Of a stretch of DNA of 64,000 nucleotides, positions 7,982-17,728 are shown in pieces. Origin of the DNA: Halegenticoccus tardaugens (lineage in GTDB: Archaea > Halobacteriota > Halobacteria > Halobacteriales > Haloferacaceae); assembly GCF_004116405.1 (NCBI RefSeq), contig NZ_SDIC01000009.1, positions 152,314 to 216,313 on the forward strand, given 5' to 3'. Made by a program: the position numbers and the translations under genes. The notes under the pieces were generated by a model. That model saw only the letters and a list, made by a program, of their open reading frames with translations. It had not been told where the DNA came from and did not search any database. Numbering within the stretch: position 1 is the first letter of the stretch; the number at the start of each line of letters is the position of its first letter.

Positions 7982-8977
7982 ATGTTCAGCGACGCCCTGA
8001 ACGCGCCCGCGCGGACGCCGGACGCCGTCTCGACCGTCTTTCTCGGCGGAGTGCTGGTGTTCGTTTCGACGGTCGGGCCCCTCCTGCTCCTCGTCGGCGT
8101 CGCGACGACGCCGCTCGCGTTCGCGTTCGCTCCCTTCGTCGCGGTCGCCCCGCTCGTCCTCCGCGGGTACTACGTCGGGGCCGTCCGGACCGGCATCCGG
8201 GGCGACCCCGCGACGCCCTCGTTCGTCCGCTGGGGCGACCTCGTCGCCGACGGCGGGAAGTCGCTGCTGCTCAGTCTCGGGTATCTCCTGCCGGTCGGCC
8301 TTCTCGCGGGCCTCGCCGGCGGGGTCGCCTACGCCTCCGAGTCGGGACGGCTCGACGCGCTCCCGGGCGCGGACCCCGCCGTCTCGGCTCTCATCGTGCT
8401 GACCGGCCTGCTCTGCGCCTCGTACCTCCTCTGTTACGTCTACGTCCGTCCGGCGGCGCTCTCGATCCTCGTCGCGACCGGCCGCCTGCGCGCGGCGTTC
8501 GCCCCGCGCACCGTCTTGCGGGTCGCCCGCGACGACGACTACGCCGCGGGCTGGTTCGTCGGCTCGCTCGTCCTCGTCGTCGGACTCGCGTTCGCCCTCC
8601 CGCTGGAGCTTTTCGTCGTCGGGTTTCCCCTCGCGTTCTACGTCCGCTCTGCGGCCCACGCGACGTACGGCCGGGCGGCGTCGACGGCCGTCGACCTCGA
8701 TCGTCCGGCGGCCGATTCGACCGCCTCGGACTCGGACGCTTCGACGGCGGACGCCTCGACCCTCGACCCGGCGATCCCGCCGGAGGTCCCGCCGGAGATC
8801 CAGACGGGTCGAACGATCGACGCGCGACGGAGAGCGAGAGGACGACCGACCGTGCGGGGAACGCCGGACGGCGGGAGAGACCTCGACGACGGGGGGACCC
8901 CCGCGGACGAGACGGACCCGGAGGCGGTCGCCGCCGACGGATTCGTCTGGGGCGGCGCGGAGGATCCGACCGAATGA
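7982..8977 (+). CDS. DUF4013 membrane protein with long C-terminal tail (2 of 3)
   Basis: This 331-residue protein has the DUF4013 layout with the loop PSFVRWGDLVADGGK. A roughly 105-residue disordered, charged tail rich in Asp, Ser, Pro and Arg is added and is absent from the other two copies. The ATG at 7982 is chosen because GTTATGT (about 7950-7956) lies 26-32 nt upstream, giving a leaderless start. An in-frame ATG at 7832 is less likely. The third copy follows after 39 nt, so the two probably form an operon. Confidence 0.83.
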   Translation: MFSDALNAPARTPDAVSTVFLGGVLVFVSTVGPLLLLVGVATTPLAFAFAPFVAVAPLVLRGYYVGAVRTGIRGDPATPSFVRWGDLVADGGKSLLLSLGYLLPVGLLAGLAGGVAYASESGRLDALPGADPAVSALIVLTGLLCASYLLCYVYVRPAALSILVATGRLRAAFAPRTVLRVARDDDYAAGWFVGSLVLVVGLAFALPLELFVVGFPLAFYVRSAAHATYGRAASTAVDLDRPAADSTASDSDASTADASTLDPAIPPEVPPEIQTGRTIDARRRARGRPTVRGTPDGGRDLDDGGTPADETDPEAVAADGFVWGGAEDPTE

Positions 8978-9016
8978 GTCCGAACCGGTCGTCCCGCGAC
9001 CGACGGGGGACCGTCC

Positions 9017-9688
9017 GTGTTCCGTGAGGCGCTCCGCTACCCGCTCCGCGGCGACGACGCGGTCGAGACGCTGCTCGTCGGCGGCGGATTGCACCTCCTC
9101 GCCGCGTTTCTCCCCGTCGTCCCGCTCGTGTTCGTCGCCGGCTACCTCGTTCGCGTGCTCGCGCACGCGTCGACGGGCGGCCGGGACGCGCTCCGGGGCG
9201 CGACGGACCCGCCGACGTTCGACGACTGGCGGCGGCTCGGGCGCGACGGGCTCGCGGCGGTCGGGATCGCCGCGGCGTACCTGCTCGTCCCGACCGTCGT
9301 GCTCCTCGTGACCGTCGGCGGCGCGGTCACGCGGGCGGGGGAAACCGGCGACCTCGGCGCTGCGGCGACGGCGGGCGTGCTCGCGGGGGGAACGGTGACG
9401 CTCTTCGTCGCGCTCGCGTTCGCCTACCTCCTGCCGGCCGCGCTCGCGAACTACGCGGTCGAACGCCGGCTTCGGGCCGCGTTCGAGCTTCGAACCATCC
9501 GAAGGGCCGCGATCGACGCGGACTACTTCGTCGCGTGGTGGGCCGGCGTCGCCGTCGCGACGGTCGCCGCGGCGGTCGCCGCGCCGCTCACGCCGGTCGT
9601 GATCGGGTTCTTCCTCGCGTTCTACGCCGAGGTGCTCGCCGCAGCCGTGTGGGGCCGAGGGGTCGCGGCGTCGACGGTCGCCTGCTGA
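9017..9688 (+). CDS. DUF4013 membrane protein (3 of 3)
   Basis: This 223-residue protein starts at GTG 9017 and has the loop [14 protein letters not shown] and four to six hydrophobic segments, like its two upstream neighbours. The short distance to the previous gene suggests co-transcription. Sequence similarity to copy 1 is plain in the membrane region (for example PAALANYA in both), so the trio looks like old tandem duplications. Function is unknown. Confidence 0.83.
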   Translation: MFREALRYPLRGDDAVETLLVGGGLHLLAAFLPVVPLVFVAGYLVRVLAHASTGGRDALRGATDPPTFDDWRRLGRDGLAAVGIAAAYLLVPTVVLLVTVGGAVTRAGETGDLGAAATAGVLAGGTVTLFVALAFAYLLPAALANYAVERRLRAAFELRTIRRAAIDADYFVAWWAGVAVATVAAAVAAPLTPVVIGFFLAFYAEVLAAAVWGRGVAASTVAC

Positions 9689-9768
9689 TCGGGGAGTTCC
9701 GTCGCACCCGCCCGTTCACGGCGCGCGAGAAGGCAAGCGTTGTTACCCTCGCGCGCGACCCACCGAGC

Positions 9769-10836
9769 ATGCGAATCGTAAGCCGCGGTCGCGGCGAGGA
9801 GGGTCGCGAGCGCCTGACGCTCGTGCCCGAGAACGTCGACGACCTCTGGCACCTCTCCTACGTCCTCGAACCGGGGGATCTCGTCACCGGCGACACCACC
9901 CGGCGCATCCAGCGCGCCGACGATCAGATGCGCGACACGGGCGGCCAGCGCGAGCACATCAACGCCACGATCGAGGTCGACGACGTGGAGTTCGCCCGCT
10001 TCGCCAACCGCCTGCGGGTGGGCGGCGTCATCAGGTCGGCGTCCCGCGAAGACGTGCTCAACCAGCACCACACCCTGAACGTCGAGGAACACTCCGAGAT
10101 CACGATCGAAAAGTGGTTCAAGCCGGACCAGATCGACCGGATCGAGGAGGCGGAGGAGGCCGCCGAAAACCCGGACGTGGCCATCGCGACGGTCGAGGAG
10201 GGCGAGGCGTACGTCCACACGGTCGCCCAGCACGGCGTCGAGGAGTACGCCTCGTTCACGCGGCCGACGGGGAAGGGTGAGTACGCCCGTCCGCGCGACG
10301 AGCTGTTCGCCGAACTCGGGTCGGCGCTGTCGCACCTCGACGTGGCGGCGATCGTCCTCGCCGGACCGGGCTTCACCAAGCAGGACGCGAAGGACTATCT
10401 CGACGAGAACTACCCCGACGTGGCGGAGAAGGTCACGACGGTCGACACGAGCGCGAGCGGCGGCCGCGGCGTCCACGAAGTGCTGAAGCGCGGCGCGCTG
10501 GAGGAGATCCAGGCGGAGACGCGCATCGCGCAGGAGGCGACGCTGATCGACGAGCTGATGGAGCGCATCGCCGAAGGCGCGAAGGCGGCCTACGGGATCG
10601 AGGAGGTGGCCGAGGCGGCCGAGTTCGGCGCGGTCGAGACGCTGCTCGTGCTCGACGAGCGGCTGCGCGAGGAGCGACAGGGTCGCGGCGACTGGACCGT
10701 GGACGTGAACGAGGTGATCCAAACGGTCGAGCGCAAGGGCGGCGAGATAACCGTCTTCTCGGTCGAGTTCGCGCCCGGCGACCAGTTGAAGAACCTCGGC
10801 GGGATCGCCGCGCTGCTGCGCTACCGGCTCCAGTGA
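9769..10836 (+). CDS. pelA: mRNA surveillance protein pelota
   Basis: This 355-residue protein matches archaeal pelota (Dom34). It has an N-terminal Sm-like domain (starting [12 protein letters not shown], about 1-130), a central domain with the eRF1-like fold (about 130-260) and a C-terminal domain. It enters the empty A site of stalled ribosomes with aEF1A/ABCE1 and splits them. The ATG at 9769 is preceded by GTTACC about 28 nt upstream. Frames open further upstream give Arg-rich noise. It is followed by an AT-rich stretch (about 10850-10868) that probably serves as terminator and promoter. Confidence 0.95.
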   Translation: MRIVSRGRGEEGRERLTLVPENVDDLWHLSYVLEPGDLVTGDTTRRIQRADDQMRDTGGQREHINATIEVDDVEFARFANRLRVGGVIRSASREDVLNQHHTLNVEEHSEITIEKWFKPDQIDRIEEAEEAAENPDVAIATVEEGEAYVHTVAQHGVEEYASFTRPTGKGEYARPRDELFAELGSALSHLDVAAIVLAGPGFTKQDAKDYLDENYPDVAEKVTTVDTSASGGRGVHEVLKRGALEEIQAETRIAQEATLIDELMERIAEGAKAAYGIEEVAEAAEFGAVETLLVLDERLREERQGRGDWTVDVNEVIQTVERKGGEITVFSVEFAPGDQLKNLGGIAALLRYRLQ

Positions 10837-10907
10837 TCGTCGTCGCGAAATATATAAAAATTCTAATTAGAGTAACCGTTTAGCGCGTCGAACCCGGATT
10901 TTCGCGC

Positions 10908-11351
10908 GTGGCTCACCGATCGAACCGAACGGTGACCGCCCGCGTCGAGCGGTGGCTGGATTACGTCTTCTTCGCCGGCATGGAGGTGTGCGTGCTCGGG
11001 ATGCCCGCGCTCTTTCTCCTGCTCTTCGCGCCGAACCCCGTCGCGGTGTCGCTGTCCGCCACGGCGGCGCTCGTCGCGACGGTGCTCGCGGTGGGAACGT
11101 TCCGCGGCGGGTACGTCGGCGACGGGCGCTGGCCCGCCGCCGGCGACCTCGTGACGCTGCCGATCCGCTCCGCGTACTACAGCGGGCTCCTCGGTCTCGG
11201 CTCGTACCTCGGCGGCGCGGCGCAACTCGCCACCGGTCGGTGGTGGGTCGGCGTCGTCGTCCCGGTCGCGCTGATTCCGGCGTTGCTCGCGCCGCTGCCG
11301 CGCGTGCTCGCTGGCGTCCGACGGACGGCGAAGTGGTCGATGGGGGCGTGA
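10908..11351 (+). CDS. Small multi-pass membrane protein
   Basis: This 147-residue protein starts at GTG 10908 and contains four hydrophobic segments (about 20-40, 45-62, 90-110 and 115-135). A short basic N-terminus precedes them, and the C-terminus is RRTAKWSMGA. Box A-like GTTTAGCG lies 23-31 nt before the GTG, and a stronger AT-rich stretch (AAATATATAAAAATTCTAATTAG region) lies further upstream. I do not recognise a named family. Conserved haloarchaeal membrane protein is the best description. Confidence 0.7.
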   Translation: MAHRSNRTVTARVERWLDYVFFAGMEVCVLGMPALFLLLFAPNPVAVSLSATAALVATVLAVGTFRGGYVGDGRWPAAGDLVTLPIRSAYYSGLLGLGSYLGGAAQLATGRWWVGVVVPVALIPALLAPLPRVLAGVRRTAKWSMGA

Positions 11352-11383
11352 ACGCCCGATCCTCGATCGGAATAAGCCGGATT

Positions 11384-12382
11384 TCACTCTCCGGTGAGCG
11401 CCTCGCTCGCCGGCGCGAGGTCGACCGTCGTCCCGAGTCCCGCGTCGAGCGCCTTCTCGTACAGCATGTGCGCGGCGGCGACGGTCTCGATGCCGGTCCC
11501 GCCGCTGTCGAACACCGTGATCTCCTCGTCGTCTGTACGGCCCTCGGCCACCCCGGCGACGATCTCCCCGAGTTCGGCGCGAACGTGGTCCTCGCCGACC
11601 GCGCCCTCCTCGACGGCGCGGATGAGCGATCCGGCGTCGCGCGTCGCCCGGGCGCGCAGGTCGAGCACGTACGTCGAGCGCGCGACGGCCGTCGCGTCGA
11701 GTTCTCGCCGCTCCGGGTGGTACTGCCCCATCGCGGTGACGTGCGCGCCGGGTTCGAGGAGGTCGCCGTCGAACACCGGCTCCGAGGCGGTCGTCGCGGT
11801 GATGACGACGTCGGCGCCCTCGATCGCGGCGGCGCTGGAGGCGACCGCGGCGACGCTCGCGTCGAGGCGCTCGTTCATCCGCCCGGCGAACCGCTCGCGG
11901 TTCTCCTTCGTGGGCGAGTACACCCACACGGTGTCGAGGTCGCGCACCGCGTCGACCGCGCGGAGCTGGCCGCGCGCCTGCGCGCCGCTGCCGATGATCG
12001 CGACCGTCTCCGCGTCATCGCGGGCGAGCGCGTCGACGCCGACCGCGCCCGCCGCGCCCGTCTTGAACGGATTCATGCTCGCGCCGTCGACGAGCGCCAG
12101 CGGCTCGCCGGAGTCGGCGTCGAAGAGCGGCGTCACGAACCAGGCGTCCCTCGCGCCGAAGCCGGCCGAGTACGTGTAGCCGCCCATCGCCCCCGTCTCG
12201 GGGAGTATCGCGGCGTACGTGGTGAGCATCCCGCGCGGTTCGTCGCGTTCGAGCATCGTCCGCGGTTCCGCCGGTGCGCCTTCGCCTCGCTGGCGATAGC
12301 CGTCGCGGACGGCGTCGACGTACTCCGCCGGCGTGGCGAGCCCGGTCACGTCGTCGCTCGTCAAAAATACCGTCTCCGTCAT
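11384..12382 (-). CDS. Ornithine cyclodeaminase/mu-crystallin family dehydrogenase
   Basis: This 332-residue protein has the Rossmann motif TVAIIGSGAQARGQ (about 131-144) and a substrate Arg/Lys region typical of ornithine cyclodeaminase, archaeal alanine dehydrogenase and mu-crystallin. It binds NAD(P)H and reduces or deaminates a keto/imino acid. ALVDGASMNPFKTGAAGAVG holds the family's catalytic Lys/Asp area. Which reaction it performs (ornithine to proline, or alanine/pyruvate) cannot be decided from sequence alone. GTTTTGG lies 21-28 nt before the ATG. It is monocistronic and convergent with the membrane protein gene at 10908. Confidence 0.87.
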   Translation of the reverse strand: MTETVFLTSDDVTGLATPAEYVDAVRDGYRQRGEGAPAEPRTMLERDEPRGMLTTYAAILPETGAMGGYTYSAGFGARDAWFVTPLFDADSGEPLALVDGASMNPFKTGAAGAVGVDALARDDAETVAIIGSGAQARGQLRAVDAVRDLDTVWVYSPTKENRERFAGRMNERLDASVAAVASSAAAIEGADVVITATTASEPVFDGDLLEPGAHVTAMGQYHPERRELDATAVARSTYVLDLRARATRDAGSLIRAVEEGAVGEDHVRAELGEIVAGVAEGRTDDEEITVFDSGGTGIETVAAAHMLYEKALDAGLGTTVDLAPASEALTGE

Positions 12383-12437
12383 GGGTCAAGCGACGGCGGG
12401 AAGGACCAAAACGATGCGGGTGAAAAGGGCCGGGCGT

Positions 12438-12656
12438 TCAGTCCGCGTTGATCCGCTGCGTCTTGGGCGACGCCGCGGGCGCGGTCGGGTCGACTGGACT
12501 CCTGACGAAGAGGGCGTGCCCGATGAAGAGACCGGAAACGCCCGAGGCGACGGGCACGGCCGTCGTCAAGGGGAACCCGACGACGCTGAGGGTGAGTGTG
12601 ATTCCGAGCAGCGCAAGCGGGATGAGGCCGAGCACGTAGTCATAGTATCCAGTCAT
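12438..12656 (-). CDS. 72-residue two-helix membrane protein
   Basis: The protein starts MTGYYDYVLGLIP and has two membrane helices (about 6-26 and 30-50), then a polar tail rich in Pro and Ala. An AT-rich box (CATATAATT on the plus strand, 12684-12692) lies 28-36 nt upstream, so the gene has its own leaderless promoter. Small proteins of this shape are common in haloarchaea and have no known function. It is encoded divergently from the MFS transporter gene. Confidence 0.68.
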   Translation of the reverse strand: MTGYYDYVLGLIPLALLGITLTLSVVGFPLTTAVPVASGVSGLFIGHALFVRSPVDPTAPAASPKTQRINAD

Positions 12657-12877
12657 AATACATCACATAGTATGGGGAGGACTCATATAATTCTTTCCCA
12701 TAGCCACGGGGTAATCACGTGACAAGTTCGTGCATAGTTTTCTATAACTTATGGAGATATCGTGCTAGAGAGGCGCTAACTCGGTAGTTCGCGGGCGAAT
12801 CCCCCACGGCGCCAAGCGTGCGAGTCACCTTGCCCGGATCGGAGGCTTAAACCTCCGGCTCCTCGGAGTGGGGCACG

Positions 12878-14197
12878 GTGAACCGGAACGATCGCGCCAT
12901 CGTCGCCCTCGTGATGCTCGCCCACGGGATGGTCCACACCTACGAGCTGGCCATCCCGATCTTCGTCACGATCTGGCTCTCGCAGTACGAGATCATCGAT
13001 CTCGGCGTGGCGCAGTTCGACGTGACGGCGGCGACCCTCAGCGTGGTCGTCACGGTCGGGTACGGCCTCTTCGGCGTCGGGGCGCTCCCCGGCGGGGTGC
13101 TCGTCGACCGCGTCGGCTCCCGCCGACTGATCGCCCTCTGTCTCCTCGGGATGTCGGCGTCGTTCCTCCTGCTCGGTCTCGCGCCGAACCTCGTGGTGAT
13201 CACGCTCGCGCTGCTCGTCTGGGGCGCGGCGGCGAGCGTCTACCACCCCGCCGGCCTGTCGCTCATCAGCAAGGGCGTCGAGGAGCGCGGCACGGGCTTC
13301 GCGTACCACGGGATGGCGGGCAACGTCGGCATCGGTCTGGGTCCGCTCCTGACGGCGATCCTGCTCCTCTTTCTCGATTGGCACGTCGTCGCCGGGGTGC
13401 TCGCCGTTCCGGCGCTCGGTGCCGCGGTGTATGCGGCGCGCGCGCGGTTCGACGAGACCGCCGCCGTCGCGGCCGACGGGGGCGAGACGGGAACGGCGTC
13501 CGGATCGAAGGCTTCGACGGGCGTGGACACGCTCCCCGAGTTCCTCGCGGAGTCGCGGGCGCTGTTCGTCGGGAGCTTCGTCGTCGTGTTCGCGATCGTG
13601 CTGTGCTCCGGGCTGTTCTATCGCGGCGTGTTGACGTTCATGCCGGTCGTCCTGTCCGACCTCCCCGGCTTCGAACCGGTGTCGATCGCGGCCGTCCTCC
13701 CGGGCGGGGCGCTCGACGCGCTCGGCGTCGAGGCGACTGGAGGGCGGCAGATCAACCCCGAGCGGTACTTCTACTCCGGCCTGCTGATGGTCGGCGTCGC
13801 GGGGCAGTACGTCGGCGGGAAGCTCACGGACCGAATCCCGGTCGAGCGGGGGATCACGGCCGCGTTCGCCTGCCTCGCCGTCCTCGCGCTCGCGTTCCTC
13901 CCCGTGGCGAACCTCGGCACCGCGCCCCTCTTGGCGATCGGTGCGCTCCTCGGCTTCTCCCTCTTTCTCGTCCAGCCGATGTACCAGGCGGCCGTCGCGG
14001 AGTACACGCCGTCGGGCACGCGCGGGCTGTCGTACGGGTACACCTACCTCGGCGTCTTCGGCATCGGCGCGCTCGGCGGCGTCGTCGCGGGCGCGATCCT
14101 CACGTACGCGACGCCGGCCGTCCTGTTCGCCACGCTCGCCGGCTTCGCGGCGACGGCGTCGGCGCTCGGAACGTTGTTGGCTCGGACGCGCGCCTGA
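12878..14197 (+). CDS. MFS transporter
   Basis: This 439-residue protein has twelve predicted membrane helices. The MFS loop motif GGVLVDRVGSRR follows helix 2, with a second copy-like GGKLTDRIPVERG after helix 8. A central loop near 185-215 is Ala/Asp-rich. The substrate is not evident; the general form resembles drug- or metabolite-type exporters. The GTG at 12878 is supported by CTTAAACC about 26-32 nt upstream, giving a leaderless start. The 220 bp upstream, shared with the divergent small membrane protein, holds only AT-rich promoter sequence that I can identify. Confidence 0.88.
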   Translation: MNRNDRAIVALVMLAHGMVHTYELAIPIFVTIWLSQYEIIDLGVAQFDVTAATLSVVVTVGYGLFGVGALPGGVLVDRVGSRRLIALCLLGMSASFLLLGLAPNLVVITLALLVWGAAASVYHPAGLSLISKGVEERGTGFAYHGMAGNVGIGLGPLLTAILLLFLDWHVVAGVLAVPALGAAVYAARARFDETAAVAADGGETGTASGSKASTGVDTLPEFLAESRALFVGSFVVVFAIVLCSGLFYRGVLTFMPVVLSDLPGFEPVSIAAVLPGGALDALGVEATGGRQINPERYFYSGLLMVGVAGQYVGGKLTDRIPVERGITAAFACLAVLALAFLPVANLGTAPLLAIGALLGFSLFLVQPMYQAAVAEYTPSGTRGLSYGYTYLGVFGIGALGGVVAGAILTYATPAVLFATLAGFAATASALGTLLARTRA

Positions 14198-14262
14198 TTC
14201 GACGAGCGATCGGACGGCCGAAAAACGAGACGGAACGGAACGAAACCGAACGAAACCGAGCC

Positions 14263-14682
14263 TCACCGGAAGAGGAAGATCAGGTATCGCCACGCGGCCA
14301 GGCCGACGACGCCGGTGACGAGGGTGACCGCGACGAAGGTGAGCGCCGCGCCCCCCTCGAAGAACGGCGTCGCGCGCAGACCGACGCCGAGGATGTCCGC
14401 CGGAATCCACGACCGGACCACGAGCGGAACCGACGCCTTCGCCGACTCGCCGGCGCCGGCGGAGTACGCCCCGACGAGCGGGGCGACGAGCACCCACGCG
14501 ATGAGAAAGGGCGCGAGCACCCCGAGCAGGTACAGGGGGTTGTCGGCGACGAACTCGACGCTGCTGTGGTTGATCGTTCCGAACGTCAAAAGCCCCGAAA
14601 TCACGAGCACGTCGCCCACCGCGAACGGGAGCGTCCCGCGATCCACGCGCTTTTCCAACGCTGACGCGACTGGGTTCGCCAT
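14263..14682 (-). CDS. DUF3054 domain membrane protein
   Basis: This 139-residue protein has four hydrophobic segments and the DUF3054 pattern: GDVLVISGLLTFG near the N-terminus, a central LLGVLAPFLIAWVL helix and VVRSWIPADILGVGLR. The function of the family is unknown. AATTAGG lies 22-28 nt before the ATG. It converges on the MFS gene and is divergent from the GNAT gene. Confidence 0.82.
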   Translation of the reverse strand: MANPVASALEKRVDRGTLPFAVGDVLVISGLLTFGTINHSSVEFVADNPLYLLGVLAPFLIAWVLVAPLVGAYSAGAGESAKASVPLVVRSWIPADILGVGLRATPFFEGGAALTFVAVTLVTGVVGLAAWRYLIFLFR

Positions 14683-14797
14683 ACCGGACGTTTTCTCGGG
14701 GGCCTAATTACTATCCGGTTTTGCGGCGACGACGCGCCGGGTTCGACCGGCGGGAACGAAGCCTTGGGCTCTTAGGGCTCCGCCGCATAGCGGGAGC

Positions 14798-15487
14798 ATG
14801 GAGTTCGCCCTGGTCGGCTGGCAGGAGGACGAACCCACGCTCAAACTCGATTACCGCCGGTTCAGCTACGCCGGGAAGTTCGTGATGTCGACCACCGGGA
14901 AGGCCGTGATCCGCCGCTCCGACGATCGATCGGGCGGTGATTCGGCGGACGACGACCCCGCGGGCGACGCGCCGATATCCTGCGACGGAGCGGTCGATGC
15001 GTCGCGCGCGTCCGCGGTGCCGGATCCGGCCGAATTCGACGACGGCGTCCTCGCCGCCGCCGCGTTCAACGAGGACCGGACGGATCCCGGCGTCCTGTGG
15101 CTCCGGTACGTCACCGTTCGCGCGGATCGCCGCGGCGAGGGCCTCGGCGCGAGGCTCGCCGCGTTCGTCGCCGATCGTGCGGCCGAGCGCGGCTACAGGC
15201 GGCTCCGAATCGCCGTCAACAACCCGTTCTCCTACCAGGCGCTGTACAAGGCGGGGTTCGCTTACACCGGCAGGCGGACCGGTCTCGCCGAACTCGTGCT
15301 CGAACGCCCCGGCGAGCGCGATCGGCCGACCTACCAGTGCGGCTTCGACGTGTTCCGCGACCGCGACCTCGGCGGGGTCGAACGGGACTTTCTCGACGCG
15401 AAGGAGGGCGCGGACCCGCCGGATCTCGTTGAGGTGCCCGACGGAGGGAACGCGAACGCGGCTCGCCGCCCCGACTCGGGAGCTTGA
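14798..15487 (+). CDS. GNAT family N-acetyltransferase
   Basis: This 229-residue protein has the GNAT core in its second half: TVRADRRGEGLGARLAAF (motif A, acetyl-CoA binding) near 108-125 and NNPFSYQALYKAGFAYTGR (motif B) near 145-163. The N-terminal part has a variable acidic loop (about 45-85) that looks like an insertion. The substrate is unknown. CTTAGGG lies about 31 nt before the ATG. It is followed after 27 nt by fen1, perhaps in one transcript. Confidence 0.85.
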   Translation: MEFALVGWQEDEPTLKLDYRRFSYAGKFVMSTTGKAVIRRSDDRSGGDSADDDPAGDAPISCDGAVDASRASAVPDPAEFDDGVLAAAAFNEDRTDPGVLWLRYVTVRADRRGEGLGARLAAFVADRAAERGYRRLRIAVNNPFSYQALYKAGFAYTGRRTGLAELVLERPGERDRPTYQCGFDVFRDRDLGGVERDFLDAKEGADPPDLVEVPDGGNANAARRPDSGA

Positions 15488-15514
15488 AACCCCTCGCGCG
15501 CGAAGACGATCACG

Positions 15515-16495
15515 ATGGGAAACGCAGACCTGCGCGAACTCGCGGCGCTGTCGGAGGTCTCCCTCGGCGACGTCCGCGGGAGCGTCGTCGCCGTCGACGC
15601 GCACAACTGGCTCTACCGCTACCTGACGACGACGGTCAAGTGGACCAGAGAGGAGGTGTACACGACGGCCGACGGCGAGGAGGTGGCGAACCTCGTCGGG
15701 CTGGTGCAGGGCCTCCCGCGGTTTTTCGAACACGACATCGCGCCCGTCTTCGTCTTCGACGGCGGCGTCACGGAGCTAAAGGACGACGAGATCGAGTCCC
15801 GCCGGGAACGAAAGCGGAAGGCGAAGGAGAAACTGGAGGAGGCGCTCGAACGCGGCGACAAGATCGAGGCCGCGCGGCTCGAATCGCAGACCCAGCGCCT
15901 CACGTCGACGATCCACGAGACGAGCCGCGGGCTCCTCGACCTCCTCGACGTGCCGTACATCGAAGCCCCCGCGGAGGGCGAGGCGCAGGCGTCCTACATG
16001 GCTCGCACGGGCGACGCCGACTACGTCGGCAGCGAGGACTACGACGCGCTGCTCTTCGGCGCGCCCCTGACGCTTCGGGGCCTCACGAGTAAGGGGGACC
16101 CGGAGCTCATGGACCTCGACGCGACGCTCGCCGCGCACGACATCACGTGGGAACAGCTCGTCGACGTCGCCATCCTCTGCGGCACGGATTTCAACCCGGG
16201 GGTCTCGGGAATCGGACCGAAGACGGCGCTCGAGGCGGTCAAAGAGCACGGCGACCTCTGGGGGGTGCTCGACGCCCGCGGCCTCCACGTCGACTTCGCG
16301 GATCGCATCCGCGACCTCTTTCTCGACCCGCCCGTCACGGACGACTACGACTACGACGCCGACATCGACCCCGACGTCGACGCGGCGCGCCGGTACGTGA
16401 CGGAGACCTGGGAGGTCGACCTCGACGAGGTCGAGCGCGGCTTCGACCGGATCGAGGAGTCGCTCGTGCAGACCGGTCTGGATCGCTGGACGTAG
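15515..16495 (+). CDS. fen1: Flap endonuclease 1
   Basis: This 326-residue protein has the XPG-N region (starting [12 protein letters not shown] with [13 protein letters not shown] and VFVFDGG). Its XPG-I region has the paired acidic residues in [13 protein letters not shown] and [12 protein letters not shown], and the H3TH motif is [14 protein letters not shown]. The enzyme removes 5' flaps during Okazaki fragment maturation and base excision repair. The last residues QTGLDRWT fit a degenerate PCNA-binding PIP box placed exactly at the C-terminus. It lies downstream of a GNAT gene with a short gap. Confidence 0.95.
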   Translation: MGNADLRELAALSEVSLGDVRGSVVAVDAHNWLYRYLTTTVKWTREEVYTTADGEEVANLVGLVQGLPRFFEHDIAPVFVFDGGVTELKDDEIESRRERKRKAKEKLEEALERGDKIEAARLESQTQRLTSTIHETSRGLLDLLDVPYIEAPAEGEAQASYMARTGDADYVGSEDYDALLFGAPLTLRGLTSKGDPELMDLDATLAAHDITWEQLVDVAILCGTDFNPGVSGIGPKTALEAVKEHGDLWGVLDARGLHVDFADRIRDLFLDPPVTDDYDYDADIDPDVDAARRYVTETWEVDLDEVERGFDRIEESLVQTGLDRWT

Positions 16496-16580
16496 GGGGC
16501 GTCGGCACCCGTCGATTCGGCCGCAGAGCGAGACGCACATCGGAGCGTCGCGTCGAGATCATCGAAGTGTCGCGTCGAAC

Positions 16581-17000
16581 TTACCGGAGCGTCGCGTCGA
16601 GGACGTCCCTCGGCTCGGAACCGGTTCGGACGTATCGAACGCCCCCGTCGCGCTCGACGGCGAACACGTCCAACCGGACGACGAGACGTCCCTCCGGTAG
16701 CGTCGCGCGCAGCACGGGGCCGGTGCTGGCGACGACGACGTACGGCGACGCGGGGACCGGCGGGGCCCGCAACTCCGCGCCCGACGCGTCGACCGCGCCG
16801 GCGAGGGCGTCGGCGAGCGCGGACGGGAGTCCCGCCTCCCGGAGGGTCGTCTCGAACGGCGGGACGACGAGGTCGCGGTCGGTCGTCGCGCCCCCGTCCC
16901 AGTCGTCGGCGACGGTGTCCGCGCACGCGACGACGGCGCGGATCGTCGCCGATCGTTCGTCGAGCAGGTGGGAGGCGACGACCTCCGAAACGTCCGTCAT
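16581..17000 (-). CDS. Conserved haloarchaeal hypothetical protein, 139 aa
   Basis: This soluble acidic alpha/beta protein of 139 residues starts MTDVSEVVASHLLDER and ends with a run of beta strands (VVASTGPVLRATLPEGRLVV near 90-110). There are no Cys clusters, signal or membrane segments. CTTTTCT lies 26-33 nt before the ATG, giving a leaderless promoter. I recognise the general type as haloarchaea-specific but not a function. Confidence 0.68.
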   Translation of the reverse strand: MTDVSEVVASHLLDERSATIRAVVACADTVADDWDGGATTDRDLVVPPFETTLREAGLPSALADALAGAVDASGAELRAPPVPASPYVVVASTGPVLRATLPEGRLVVRLDVFAVERDGGVRYVRTGSEPRDVLDATLR

Positions 17001-17086
17001 GAGGAGAGCGTCGCCGTTCGGGGAGAAAAGCGTACCGCGGCCGCGGTTCGTCGGGGCGTGCGTTCGAAAACAGGCGCGTTTCGGTG

Positions 17087-17692
17087 CTACGCACCCCGCG
17101 CGCCGGCCATGGGGGCGGTGCCGCTCCGCGCCACGTCACGTCCGTTCATCGCGACCATGATCATCGAGAGCCCGCTGACGAGCAGGTTCACCCCGAAGAG
17201 GAGGCCGACCGCCCACTGCGCCGCGCTCGGGAAACTCGCGAGGAGCAGCCCGGCGACGACGAACGAGAGGGCGCCGCTGGCGACGACCCAGCCCCACTTC
17301 GCCTCCGGTCGGAGCTGCAGGCCCATGACGATCTCGACGACCCCGTCGGCGAGGAAGTAGCCGATGAGGAGGATCGTCAGGGTCGTGAGGCCGAGGAGTG
17401 GGTTCGCCATGAGTCCGATGCCGGCGACGAGGTAGACCACCGCGAGGAGCACCTGCACGGCGACGCCTTTCCACCCCTTCGCGGCGAAGGCGTGCGCGAC
17501 GTGGACCGCGCCGCCGACGATCAGAACCGCACCGAGCAGGAGCGACAGCGAGATGCCGGTCACGAACGGGAACGCGATTGCGAGCACGCCGAGGGCGGCG
17601 ATGACCGCGCCGCCGATCATGAGCGTCCGCCAGCTGTCGGGTACCGCGTTCGTCCGCTCCGCCGTCGCGTCGCTCCGGGTTTCTGTACTCAT
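17087..17692 (-). CDS. HdeD family membrane protein
   Basis: This 201-residue protein has six membrane helices arranged as three hairpins and repeated G-L-L/GIxL motifs typical of the HdeD/DUF308 family. The family is linked to acid resistance in enterobacteria; in archaea its role is unknown. The N-terminal 20 residues are polar and face the cytoplasm. The promoter region is AT-rich and contains a GATAAAT-N9-ATTTATC inverted repeat. Confidence 0.8.
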   Translation of the reverse strand: MSTETRSDATAERTNAVPDSWRTLMIGGAVIAALGVLAIAFPFVTGISLSLLLGAVLIVGGAVHVAHAFAAKGWKGVAVQVLLAVVYLVAGIGLMANPLLGLTTLTILLIGYFLADGVVEIVMGLQLRPEAKWGWVVASGALSFVVAGLLLASFPSAAQWAVGLLFGVNLLVSGLSMIMVAMNGRDVARSGTAPMAGARGA

Positions 17693-17728
17693 TTGATCTT
17701 CACCGAATCGGTGTACGCGCCCGGGGAG

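Noticed and set aside
12776..14497. 573-codon open frame antisense to the MFS transporter gene
   Set aside because: It is a composition artefact with no family motif; the MFS gene on the plus strand has clear membrane helices and MFS motifs.
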